Part shown: positions 23,410-33,829 of the stretch, piece after piece | Layout of the letters: each line of letters begins with the position of its first letter | Position numbering within the stretch: position 1 is the first letter of the stretch | Assembly: GCA_000787465.1 (NCBI GenBank) | Contig: JSYX01000171.1 | Location: forward strand, 1-60,012 | Direction: 5' to 3' | Source of the DNA: Thermomucor indicae-seudaticae | Lineage: Eukaryota; Mucoromycota; Mucoromycetes; Mucorales; Lichtheimiaceae | Length of the DNA stretch: 60,012 nucleotides | Notes under the pieces: model-generated | What the model saw: the letters and a program-made list of their open reading frames with translations, nothing else | What the model was told of the DNA's origin: nothing | Databases searched by the model: none | Translations under genes and position numbers: made by a program

Positions 23410-25393
23410 CTAAACAGAATACATGGCTGCCTTGCGCCTGCGCTCGTGTAGTTGAGCCATGTATAAACTTGGTGGATTTACTTTACGATCCGGATGTTCC
23501 TCCCATGCCCAATCGTGTTCAGGGACACGCGCCTTGCCGCGCTTGGAAGAACTTCCGACTTGGATTTTTATGGAGTTAGCAATGACCATTATAATAACAC
23601 TGAAGTAACATATCAACTATACTTACTCAGAAAGTTCTGTGCCAATGGAGGTTTCTGAACGACCATGCCAGCATGGGCGACTGTGTTCCATACAACTGAG
23701 TTTGCTCCAGACCATCCGTGGCCTGATCCAGCATCGAATCTGTCTTGAATAATAAGTTGGCCTTCTATATTGCAATCTATTGAAAAACGCAAATATCACT
23801 TCAGAACAAGTGCAGCCCTGCTGGTACATTTAATACTTACTGTCGTATAACTGTCCTGATGCTACACTCATCAATTGTCGTAAGATAAGGAGCAGATAGA
23901 ATGCTAACAGCTTCTTGTACTTACACCACTTCATGTGAGGTCCCACATCACCATTTTTGGCAACGCAATCACTTTGGTAAACAACGTTAGGGCCAGGAAT
24001 ACGGCCCTTGTAAGAATAAGCGTGGAAACTGTACTCGACGTGGCAATGCTCGATCAAGATCATCTGGCCAGATATCTCAAAAGCGAATTGACCCACAAGC
24101 GGCAGTGGTTTTCGTGGATCTACAACTGGCTGTGGAAATGTGTGATGACAGCGCTAATAGCACGGTTGTCAGTTACGATCGCGCGCACATGGCTTTCCTC
24201 GTCTCTCTTTCTCTGATTACCTGCAGCGTGATGGCCAATGTATTGGTACCTAGCCGAGCAAAGTTGCGCCACCAAACAGACCGTACTTGCCGCACCCAGC
24301 AATTTTCAGCGTGCTCCATAAGCAGCATCAAATGATTAAACATCTCGTCAGCAAAGCGATAGTCTTTGACGTTTGATTTTTGCGACTTCATTATTTCGTC
24401 TGGCCCGCGGTCTCTGTTGGCTGGAAACACGCAGTCGAAATACTGCAAGCCGACGTGGGTGACACGCCTGCTCTCATACTTTTCCACAAATCCGCCCCCA
24501 TATTGCTGCTCTAAACGCGTCGTCAGTGGCTCATTCAGCGTCAAACGTTTGGTGGACGAATCGATATGGATAATACGACGCAGATGCTCGAAACGGCCAG
24601 GCTTCCAACCATTGTTCTTTGCCGTGTTACCCTTTGGATGAATCACGTCCATTCCGACCGCCTTTATCCATGCCTCGTTAAACGCGACCGCCACCAAGAC
24701 CGTGTCCCCTTCGCGGAAAGCGCCAACGTCCCGGACAGTGACTTGCCGTTCGCCAACAGGCACCGCCGTGTCCACAATGGGGACACGCCTTTTACTCATG
24801 ACATTGGGCTCACCAGAGATTTTGATCAAGTACGGTGTATTGATATCCATGGTTACTGCTGCTTCCAACAGCGTGCCACCCACGGGGTCGCCCTGAAGCA
24901 CAATGCCCGATTGCCGAATCTCGAGTGGACCGCCCAGTCGAAATGAACCTCGGTTCAATTGCAGCGCGCCTCTGAAATGGCCCTGAAGCGGCATGTCCGC
25001 AATGCGGTCCAAAGCTTGCTGAATGCGTGGTGCATCGTCCTGGCTTCCCGGGTCCGGATCGAGCGCCAAGACCACGGGCACTTGGCTTGCGGACGGCAGG
25101 GGGGTCCAGCCTTCATGATACCCTGCAGCTGAGAAATCCACCAGCCGATCGCCCATGTCATTGTACGCAGGGTACACAAGGGTGTTGCTGTCTGCCGGAT
25201 TTGGGTACACCATGCTGGCTAATGGTGCCTCGTCGTAAAATGTCATGGCCGGTACCGCTTCGTAATTTGTGCCATTGTCGTAAGCCTGAAACACAGTTTG
25301 GGTGGTCGTAAAGCTGCTTTGCTGGTTGACGGTGATACTAAGGTGCTCAAGGGCGTTTATCGTTGTCTTTACAAATTTCTCAAGATTTCTCAT
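23410..25393 (-). CDS. Right-handed beta-helix (pectin-lyase-fold) protein
   Basis: Five exons: 25393 to about 24219 (one long exon), then about 24155-23931, a 26-nt exon near 23870-23845, about 23780-23632, and a last exon ending at the TAG at 23410. The core has a pectate-lyase-superfamily look: ALDPDPGSQDDAPRIQQALD, LNRGSFRLGGPLEIRQSGIV, LQGDPVGGTLLEAAV, then repeated beta-helix rungs. The C-terminal part reads GPHMKCVASGQLYDNCNIEG, FDAGSGHGWSGANSVVWNTV, VVQKPPLAQNFL. These resemble bacterial DUF4955-type helix proteins. There is no signal peptide after the start codon (MRNLEKFVKTTINALEHLS), odd for a polysaccharide-active enzyme. The very long first exon and bacterial-like core are compatible with old transfer. 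Substrate unknown. Confidence 0.75.
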
Positions 25394-27826
25394 GGTAGCA
25401 TCAAGTTACAAGCAAAAGATATACACGTTTGCATTAAAAAAGGAATAAATGAATGATGGCTTCGGAATGCAATTTTCCCAATGCATGCTCTCTTTGGAGT
25501 AAGGCAGCGCGTGAATGCGCGCTAAATGTTCTAGCCTGAAACAGGGCTGTAGAACTCATGACAGAAGGAAATACTGGTCACCATGAGCTCTTGCTTGAGA
25601 GTTGCACAGCATCCATTTGCTTCAGCGTGCATGTGGTATGCTCTAAGTCTTAGACCGAGGCTCACGACACTGCCTAGTAAGTTTGGAAAAAATGCTGCGA
25701 TGAATACAGTACAAGCTCGATGTCTTTTTAGGCTCGTTTAGAGCAGGAAGCTACAGAGATATTGAGAGTACAAAGGTAACGATTCGGATAAGCTATTTCC
25801 CGTCGCTGTGCAGATATGGAATACATTAGCGTTCTGTTTGGATCACGACTGTATCCAACATACTTATTACTACTCAGGAGTTTTAAAACAAGCCGTAAAG
25901 CATTCAACAATAAAATTGTGAACATAAAAACGGATGCGTTGATCCGATACCATATAAAATTAGCAACGTTATTAAGGTATCGATTTGTAACGTTATTGAG
26001 ATTCTACTGTATTTCAAAAATACTGTTTGCTGTACCTTTTGAGCGGTATGGGAGACTGTCCTTGTGTGTACTCCATCACGCGAAACTTAAACATAGCTTT
26101 GCTTCTTCACTGACTAGGTCTCCACGGAGGAAAACCCAACTACTGCGTCATAGCAACAGTCTAGAGTGCGCCTACAGCCACCCACACCTGCCGGTAATCA
26201 ACTACCGTCATATTTCGTAAGGTCGTGTTGCACCCAAGTCAGCGTAGAATTTTGCTTTAAAGGTTTTGGGGCTGCCATGCTCACCGACATTTTAGATTGA
26301 TAAAAGAATGTGTGCGGTATTTATGAGCATAACCTGCCTTGGTCTTGGATTGAAATATTCAGAGCCTTAAAGGACCAGACACGGTTCATCCTGGTATCAT
26401 AATCACTATCACAAGCGTCGCATATGGATAGCAGATAAATCAGTCCTTTGGCAGATCAGCTTGGGTCATGTCCAGTTTATTCATTAGGTCGTTATGCTTT
26501 ATCAAAAAATTCAAACATAACAAAAAGATCCACTACGCAACAAAGGCTTCAACCTGGATCAAGTTCATAAAAAGACTTTAATGCAAACATAAAGTAAGCT
26601 CGTTGACTTTTGGAAAACAACGATTTTCATCATGAGTAGATTGCGAATGTATGATAATCAAATAAGCTACTGATTCTGAGCTTGCAAACCCTTTACGGTT
26701 GTGTCATTGGTTTTTTTCAAGTCCAATCTTTTTCGACTTGAACGTGTCCAATTTGACACGTCACAGGGGCTCATTAAGATTTCACATGCTCCGCTATCGC
26801 CCGTTTAATTGCAGGAATCTGCCAAGAGTGACTGGCAAAAAAAACGTATAAAAAGCGAACTATTTACTTGCCCCCCTTTTTTTCGTTACTCTTCAGCCGT
26901 ACAAATATTCTAGTAGACGATGACGTTGGGCTCTGCACCTACGGAAGATTGCGTGGCCATAGCGTTCCATAATTGCTAATCTCTGCATTTCGGATTTCGC
27001 TTCTGCGTTTCACTGTAGATCCTCGATAACTTATACATCGATATCCTAACAATCTCATTAAAGTGTTTTATGTCTGCACATAATCTGTAATAGCTTATCG
27101 TGTCTTTATATTCTCGATACTTTTATAGCTTCTCGCCCTAACCGAGCCTATAAAAATATCGATATTTTTACTGCAGTGTTCTACGGAACGCCAGTCGAGT
27201 TCTGTGTTTGCAAGACTGATCGCTTAAATATGCTACGCGAAAGCTTTTGTTTCAGCTGTTTTTTTCCGCAGTATGAATACAGAAAGATTCTGACTGTGCG
27301 CCTCATGTCTGTTGGTTTATTGCGTATTTATCTTTATTAATACTCGACTCAATCATAAAGGACTATATTACTCTTCGATGCCTTGAATATTAGTTCCATG
27401 TTACGGGTGTAATAACTTGACGTTTTTCATGTTGTATCGGCCAATGCTATAACAAGCTTCATTCAGAAATACAATAGGCATGGAATTTTGCAGTTTACGA
27501 GGAGTCATGTCAGAGCTTCAATTAAACTTAAGGTTTAAGGGGTAAATTTTGACAAAGACCGCAGCAGATTGATCTTCCTACAATTTATACCTTTTTTGCA
27601 AGGCTAATGCAGCTGGACAAGTAACGTTGGTCTCTGACATCATATTCATAAAGGCCACGAACCAATACAGCAGCGATGTTTAAGGTAGTCTACACGATAA
27701 GTCCAACTGCTGTTCGTTTTTTGAGCCTTGATATCAAGTATATGTGCCATAAACGAGAATCCGCAATGTATAAATTGTTTTCCTTGTTCCAATGAGGCCG
27801 TCTTGTAAATTACCTGGCAAGCAAGT
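25394..27826. other. 2.4-kb AT-rich gene-poor region
   Basis: No recognisable gene. A TATAAAAAG box (about 26849) lies 73 nt upstream of an ATG opening an 18-codon ORF (MTLGSAPTEDCVAIAFHNC, about 26921), which might be a decayed or non-coding transcript. A perfect 18-bp palindrome (AAAAATATCGATATTTTT, about 27150-27167) and several CGATA/TATCG motifs lie between 26990 and 27170. Confidence 0.4.
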
Positions 27827-28063
27827 TTGTTCGTGCATGGCCACTTGGACGTTATATATACTGGTCGCCAAAGGTATCTCCCGCCAGAAATCGTCACGGA
27901 CTCTGTGCCAAGATGGTTTTATTTCCTCGGCTATCATCAGGCGGATTCCAGCGAGGGTATTCAAGAGCACACTCTCCGAATTTCCAAGGCCTTTCTTGAT
28001 TGGGTGCAAGAGAAGAACCGAAAGCAACGGCTTTCTTTTGCCGCAACCAGTTATTTCCCTTGA
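27827..28063 (+). other. Unassigned protein-like exon upstream of VPS54
   Basis: A 78-codon frame without ATG reads like a folded protein: HLDVIYTGRQRYLPPEI, VPRWFYFLGYHQADSS, then GIQEHTLRISKAFLDWVQ. It is bounded on the left by possible acceptors (GGCAAG or GCAAGCAAG just before 27827) and ends at a TGA 14 nt before the VPS54 ATG. It could be the last exon of an upstream gene whose other exons I could not find, or an N-terminal or leader exon of VPS54. I do not recognise the family. Confidence 0.3.
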
Positions 28064-28076
28064 AGCATAAACCACA

Positions 28077-31000
28077 ATGGAGCCGCGGTCGCAGCCAGCG
28101 TCGCCGCAACAAGGGGAAAACGGGGCCACGACAGAAAAGTCGAGTCATTTGCAACACCAACATTCGTCTTCGTGGACAGCGACATCGACAGGAGCACGAC
28201 GCCATCTTAATTCAGGCAGCAAGCTAGCCGCAGGAGCGTCAAGCTATTCTCTTCATCAGCCCACGCCTGTAGTCCCCTCCAGTGCCAGTCATGCTGGCTC
28301 TCCACGATCGACTTCTCCTCGAGCGACGCCCATGCAAGCCATGGTACGTGAGCGCTCATTTCACCGGGAAGACGGACCTGGCTCCTCCAGTCGTCCGCCG
28401 TCTATTCGATCTGCGTCTTCGTACAGTCGGCAGCTCAACGCGCATCGTTTAATGTATGGTGCAGGAAACGGTGGTGCGCACGCTCGACGGCACTCGGGCT
28501 ATTCCAACTTTAGTACCATGAGCGAGACCTCGCTCCCGTGGACAACTCGTGATATTGGTTTCAACGCCATTTCAGGTACGACGCATCGCAAGGATTCTGA
28601 CTAAAAGTAAATTGCCTCATCGACACCTTGTTTGTTTGCTTGTTCGACAGGTGTTTTGAACGACCCGGCAAAGCGGAATCTGACTTCCATTAAGCCTAGT
28701 AAAGCCGACGTGCCACCTGTTCCTCACGCATCGATCCCAAATGTGAAGCCTTCTGATTTTGACGCCTATTTGGACCATATCCGACCGGTATTTGATCGAT
28801 ATAAGCAGAACAAATTGGCAGAGGACGAAGCGAACGCCACGTCACCGACAATTTCACCTTTCGGTTCATTGCACAATATGTTGGATAGCGTTGACGAATC
28901 ATCCCTTCCCGTCCACCAGCGACGCAGTACACGTAATCCATATGCATTACCGATACAGCAAATCATGTCGAGTGAAAGCTTAGTGCTGGAGGGAAATGTT
29001 GACGATCGATCTTCTGCGGCACCACGGGAACTTCCGATGCTGGAAAACGTGCCTTCTATCTTCTTCGAGCCAGAATTTCATTTGGAAGATCCGTGTACGT
29101 TCGATGCTGTATGCGAAGGCGCTGATATTGTAGGCAACAGCGGACCGAACCCACCATTATCTACGAATAGCATCTTGCAGGAGAAGCTTTCCTATTACTT
29201 GGACACGGTCGAAGTTCACTTGATACGAGAGATTGAGAACAGGTCATCGTCGTTCTTTGAAGCGTTGTCGAATTTGCAATCGCTTCACCAAGAAACGCTG
29301 GACTGTGTGTCGCAAATTCATAGTATACGACAGAAAATGAAGGAAATTCAGGCTTCCAAATGCAACGAGGGACTCGAGATTGTTCGATTACAAGTTCGGC
29401 GCCGGAACCTTCTTCGACTTCAGGAAGCGATACAAATTGTGAAAGAGATCCAGTCCGTTCAGCCTACGATTCAGGTGCTTCTGGGGCAGGGCGACTACTT
29501 TGCAGCGCTGGATTTAATAGAGGAAACGCGGGCAATACTGAACAACGAGGATGGAAAGGGCACAGATGTCATTGACTTGAAGGCTGTTCGTGCTCTGGTG
29601 AATTTTTCGACACAGCTTGACGAAATGTACAAGGCTGTTGCAGTCATGATGCAGCATGACTTTCTGAGTATCATGCTTTCTGATCTAAGTTATCGGATCG
29701 AATCGATGGATCAGAAAGCTGCGAAAGCGGAGCTCTTGGAGCAATCAGCAAAGACGGCAGGGCAACAACAGGCGGATATACCTGAGCTGAATATGTCGGA
29801 TGCAGCACAGAACGAATTAAAGGAACGGTTAGAACCGAGTACCTTGGGTCTCGTGCGTACAGACATGCTGGCTACTGCTTTGCAAGGTTTTCGCGAACGG
29901 ATACTAACAGAAATCAAAGAGATTGTTCGTAAGGTAAGGGGTGTTTCTTGACGGAAGTGAAGAGTGGCGTTGTGCAATAGATTGCTTACCTTATGCATAG
30001 CACTATCCGTCAGCATCACCTTCTGACAACATTGAACAAGGGTACGGTCCTAGCTATGGATATGTGAGGTACAAGAAACTAACAGATATCATTATTCCAT
30101 CCTAGACAGAACACTTTGGCAAAACAATTGCGAACGATGCCATTTGATTCGTTCTTTCAGATGCTTGTGGAGGTCTTCGTGATACTCATTAAAGCCATCG
30201 AAAGATCAAGTATCTACCACCAGACCATTTGTCAGCTGATCGATTCCTGCGTCGAAAAGGTCGGGTCACTGAACGATAAAAGGAGGAAGGATGTTTTGGG
30301 GTTGAAAAAGGAATCAGCGGATATCGTCTTTGCAGCTGCCGATCTGGCCCACGTACGGTGTGCTAAACTGATTGGATTCCGGAGCGAACAGAACGCACAG
30401 CTGAACCCTACCGATTTCTATCGCTTGTGCAGTGTCATGAGGACGTTTATTCAGCGATGCGAAAAGTACTGCGGTCGAACATGTTTCGGTTTACGAGGAA
30501 CCGTGTTGTCGCAGGTAGAGTTTTATGGATGGTTGCATCCAATATGATATGCTAACATAATCGAGGATATATAGCAAAAGGCATTTATTGATCATTTCCA
30601 CATGGAACGCATAAAGCAGGAAGCACAACTCATTGAAAACGAGCAGTGGGTAGCGAGTGAAGTGCCATCTGACTTTCAGTGCATTGTGGACTATATCTGC
30701 AATGGGAATATTGCCTTGTTTGAAGAAGACACCCAACAGCCTCAGAAGGAAGAGAAGACCGAGAGTAAAAGTACAAAATTCCTCAGTATCAACGGCACCA
30801 GTTACTTTGTGGTGGGCTGCGGTCTTTTGATAATCAAGATGTTCAAGGATTATTTGCGCTGTATATACAACCTCGAGGGTATGACAACTGATATTATGCA
30901 AAAGTTGGTGGAATTGCTAAAGGTATATTATACCGCGAATCACAAATGTGGATGTTGATTGATCTGACTGACTTCCTGAAGCTATTTAACTCGAGGGTTT

Positions 31001-31856
31001 GCCAAGTGATTCTTGGAGCCGGTGCTATGCGTTCCGCTGGTTTAAAGAACATCTCTGCAAAGCATTTGGGTACGTCTGTTACCAATATCGTAATAAGGCT
31101 AGGATACTAATAGTCTCTTAGCGCTGGCTTCTCAATCTTTGGGAGTGATGATAGCCTTGATTCCGTCCTTGAAAGCCTGTGTGCAGCGTCACATGCCTGC
31201 CAAACATAATGTCTTGCTATCAGAATTCGACAGGATTCTAAAGGATTACAAGGATCATCAGCATGAAATACACGCAAAGTTAGTGGCAATCATGAATGAA
31301 AGATTCACTGTCCATGTCAAGGCGATGCAGGTATGTAGCATTGATCAGATACACCGTGATACGTTTTTTAATATTATATGGCGCGTTATGTGGAATAGGC
31401 GATCGAATGGGACGGTGAAGAAGCAGAAGATACAGGAAAACCTGCCAATAGCTACATGGAAACTCTAGTCAAGGAAACGATGACGCTCCATAAAGTGTTA
31501 AGTAAATACTTGCCACATAATGATTTGCGTGTAAGTGCTTTTGGATGTAGTAGAAATTATTGCGCAATTGCTGAAAACGTTTTGTTTAGGCAATTATGAG
31601 CGAAGTCTTCAAATCGTTTACTACACAGTTAACCCAAGAGGTCAAGCGCCTACCCATCAAAACGGAAAAAGGAAAACATAGGTATGTCAATAAAGGCAGT
31701 AATGAAATTCATGACTGACGATTACTGTCTTTTCATACTAGACTGGCCAAGGACGCAGGATATTTCACACGGCGCCTTTCGTCTTTAAGCGGGATTGATC
31801 CTGTATCGAACGACGTAGTAGAGGCTGTAAACGAGATATCCTTACCGTCTTCATGA
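28077..31856 (+). CDS. VPS54: GARP complex subunit VPS54
   Basis: Vps54 is a GARP subunit that tethers endosome-derived vesicles at the trans-Golgi. About ten exons. Exon 1 (from 28077) is a Ser-rich disordered leader ending DIGFNAISG. The exon from 28652 begins VLNDPAKRNLTSIKPSK and contains IFFEPEFHLEDPCTFDAVC. It then has the conserved Vps54 coiled-coil region (LQEKLSYYLDTVEVHLIREI, LQSLHQETLDCVSQI, EIVRLQVRRRNLLRLQEA, GDYFAALDLIEETRAIL). Later exons hold the C-terminal domain: FHMERIKQEAQLIENEQWV, SDFQCIVDYICNGN, YFVVGCGLLIIKMFKDYL, AGAMRSAGLKNISAKHL, LIPSLKACVQRHMP, LSKYLPHNDLR. It ends FTRRLSSLSGIDPVSNDVV and LPSS at the TGA at 31854-31856. The whole gene appears intact. Confidence 0.94.
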
Positions 31857-32658
31857 TTGTAAAAGTTATATTCCCTCCTTCGCATACTTGCTTCCCCCAT
31901 TCAACAATCTTGTACAGCAAACCATACAACTAAAATACCCTCAGCAACCATATTCCTTACAAAATTAGTCTGAATCAATCAATACATAACACCCCAGAAC
32001 ATATTTAATTGTATTGTATGTAAAACAAACATGCTTTATTTGTCTCCAATTTTTATGATGGCAAGTGTAGTACCTAGCAAAACCACTTACTTACCTAGAG
32101 CTTTCAGCAGATTGATGCCATTCCAGTGGGAACCTAATCAAAGGATAGAGCGGTTAGGAAAATAGTTCCAAGAGACCGCCGACCTGCAAAAAACGAAAGT
32201 CCGAACGAACAAAAGGAAGGAAAAAGGTAGTGAAAAATCAGGAAGGTAAGTACAATCATAGGGAAATGAAAAACTGGGAGAGCCTTTGGAAATTCAGGGG
32301 CAAAAAAATTATCACCGCATGAACTCCCGTCGACACCTCGCAGTCCCACCTTTTCCACCAAATTGCATCTCCCAATCTTGATTCTTCTAGAGAACCTAAA
32401 AGAACCAAGACAGTCGACACGGACAGTGAAAGAGGTGTGTTCCCTAAAATCATAGAATGGATATAACTTTGTTTTCATCATCGGAATCCCTCCCGAAAAC
32501 ACTCCATGGCGAAGAACAATAGGAAGATATCTTACCAGTTGGATTGCCCTCCGGAGTAGATAGGAACAAACATAAACATGGGTACAATCTGTCAAAAGTA
32601 AATACGGGTTAGAAACAATTCTAGTCAATCAAAGAGACCAAAGGAAACCGGTAATGAA

Positions 32659-32754
32659 TTGCTATTGCATCAGTGTCGAGTTTTGGTATTTGGTGTCCTC
32701 AAAGCTCTCTTCAGTAGCAGAACTGGAAAGATTGTTCATCCTTTGCAATAGCAA
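32659..32754 (-). ncRNA. Candidate box C/D snoRNA with 10-bp terminal stem, host intron 3
   Basis: A perfect 10-bp inverted repeat (TTGCTATTGC / GCAATAGCAA, 32745-32754 and 32659-32668) brackets a C-box-like GGATGA (32736-32741) and a D box CTGA (32670-32673). An internal D'-like CTGA lies in TGCTACTGAAGAG. The box-stem spacing (3 nt and 1 nt) is right for a C/D k-turn closed by a terminal helix. The C box is one base off consensus. Guide targets are not identified. Confidence 0.6.
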
Positions 32755-32943
32755 AAGCATCCCGCTGTTTCCTTGCCGAAAAGAAAAATGGATACTTGCC
32801 TTTATAACGGTCAAAGCCACGCGAAAACAAGCGATCATGGCCGAGGATTGAGTGCGTCTAAATAAATAAAGAGAACCAGATAAGTAAACCAGGTCCATCA
32901 ACCGAGTTTGTCCCCTGTGCTATTGTATGAGAGAAAAGAAAGG

Positions 32944-33027
32944 CTTTCAGATGGTGGTTACATGTTTTATCTTCGTCACGCAGATTGTCGGTAACAAAGA
33001 TATATGGGTTTTCGATGTCATCATTTC
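32944..33027 (-). ncRNA. Candidate box C/D snoRNA in host intron 2
   Basis: It has a perfect C box ATGATGA (33018-33024) and a D box CTGA (32947-32950), 78 nt apart end to end. An internal C'-like GTGACGA follows a D'-like TCTG. Outside the boxes, GGCTTT upstream can pair with AAAGCC right after the D box, although the upstream arm lies about 25 nt from the C box. Guide stretches before D' (CTTTGTTACCGACA) and D (AACATGTAACCACCAT) were not matched to an rRNA site from memory. Confidence 0.55.
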
Positions 33028-33219
33028 CCCCCCACTCCATACAAAAGCCACCCGACCACAAACGCCGAAACTTGATACGTACCAATAGAAAAAAACGCAA
33101 CGCCGTTAGCCCACTGACTACGCAGACTTGCAGAGAGGCACAGCCTGATGGAAATCAAAACAGGTTAGCCATTGAACTAGCCAGTGAAACACGGTGCAAA
33201 GATGGAACAAGATCGACGA

Positions 33220-33315
33220 TGATCAGAAACGAGGAATTCCAAAACAAAAAAGCACAAGATTTTTTTCCACACGGAGCCCTGTAGGATTAAGAAACAACGT
33301 GCCTCATCAAGCAAC
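33220..33315 (-). ncRNA. Box C/D snoRNA, predicted 18S guide (yeast snR57-like)
   Basis: C-box-like TTGATGA (33304-33310) and D box CTGA (33223-33226) lie 88 nt apart. Upstream of the D box is GGAATTCCTCGTTT. Thirteen bases (GGAATTCCTCGTT) are exactly complementary to the conserved 18S rRNA segment AACGAGGAATTCC. The fifth base before the D box pairs with the G of AACG. By established D+5 geometry this G would be 2'-O-methylated; from memory it equals yeast Gm1572, guided by snR57. The C box has U at its first position and the terminal stem is weak. It lies in host intron 1. Confidence 0.72.
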
Positions 33316-33420
33316 GAATATAAACAAAAGAAAGTCCAAGCAATGAAAAAGATACTTGCCTCAATTCGATGGCCGTCCGAAAGAGAGGAATAACAAGACG
33401 ATGCCGCGGTCAGCTCTATT

Positions 33421-33829
33421 TATGTGTTTCGAAAAGAATTTTGCGGTGTTTCAGCCAGCAAGTCACGTTTCTTTTTCTTCCTCAGCCGTCCCCAACGAAG
33501 CCCAACAGTTTGCTTAACTGGTAAAGGAGTAAAGAAGCTGGCGGTCCCCCACCTTCTATCTTTGATGCTTCATCGAGTTCGAGCATTTTGACGTTAAAAA
33601 CGTTTAAAACATTTCTGATTTCAGGATGTCGTCATGCGTTTGGAACGAGTGAAATTCGTGGACTTCCGGAAAAACTTTTTGCGTTGCTGCCTCCACGCCC
33701 GTGCTGAGTTGTAAATACTTGAGACTCCGAACACATTTTCTCTTTTTCGTTTCGTCTTGGAAAAGTGATGACACACCTTTATTGCCCTTCCATTGAACTT
33801 TCTTTTCCCTGAAATAAAGAAGACAAACA
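33421..33829. promoter_or_regulatory. Divergent promoter region: snoRNA host / ECM31
   Basis: About 400 bp lie between the minus-strand snoRNA host TATA-like box (33416-33424) and the ECM31 start (33830). CT-rich runs occur near 33470 and 33740-33800. No coding frame is credible. Confidence 0.4.

Larger units (their letters stand above)
32030..33400 (-). ncRNA. Spliced non-coding snoRNA host transcript
   Basis: No coding frame survives, yet the minus strand shows an ordered series of splice signals. Exon 1 ends ATTGAG^GCAAGTATC (33360) after a TATA-like CATAAATAG (33416-33424). Acceptor TTTCCATCAG (about 33146). Exon 2 ends CTATTG^GTACGTATC (about 33083). Acceptor TTATTTATTTAG. Exon 3 ends TATAAAG^GCAAGTATCC (32800). 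Acceptor TTTTGACAG. Exon 4 ends CCAACTG^GTAAGATATC (about 32535). More exons follow, with acceptor TTTTTTGCAG (about 32184), and an AATAAA-like signal lies near 32035. The first three introns carry box C/D snoRNA candidates. A C-box-like GATGATGA (32475-32482) sits in the fourth, with no clear D box. Exons are short and share no frame, the hallmark of snoRNA host genes. Exact borders are by eye. Confidence 0.6.

Noticed and set aside
25816..26220. 134-codon plus-strand frame in the gene-poor region
   Set aside because: Composition is random-like and no motif or neighbouring exon supports it.
32200..32320. Possible C/D snoRNA in a fifth host intron (GTGATAA and CTGA)
   Set aside because: The C box is poor, there is no terminal stem and an alternative CTGA lies too close; kept out of the feature list.
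32401..32482. Good C box (GATGATGA) in host intron 4
   Set aside because: No CTGA at the right distance (only CTGT), so a complete snoRNA is not supported.
32134..32628. 164-codon minus-strand frame in the snoRNA host
   Set aside because: It runs through predicted introns and exons, is full of Phe/Ser from T-rich intron sequence, and conflicts with the C-box-like GATGATGA; treated as chance.
32985..33284. 99-codon plus-strand frame
   Set aside because: It is antisense to the snoRNA candidates and has no coding character.
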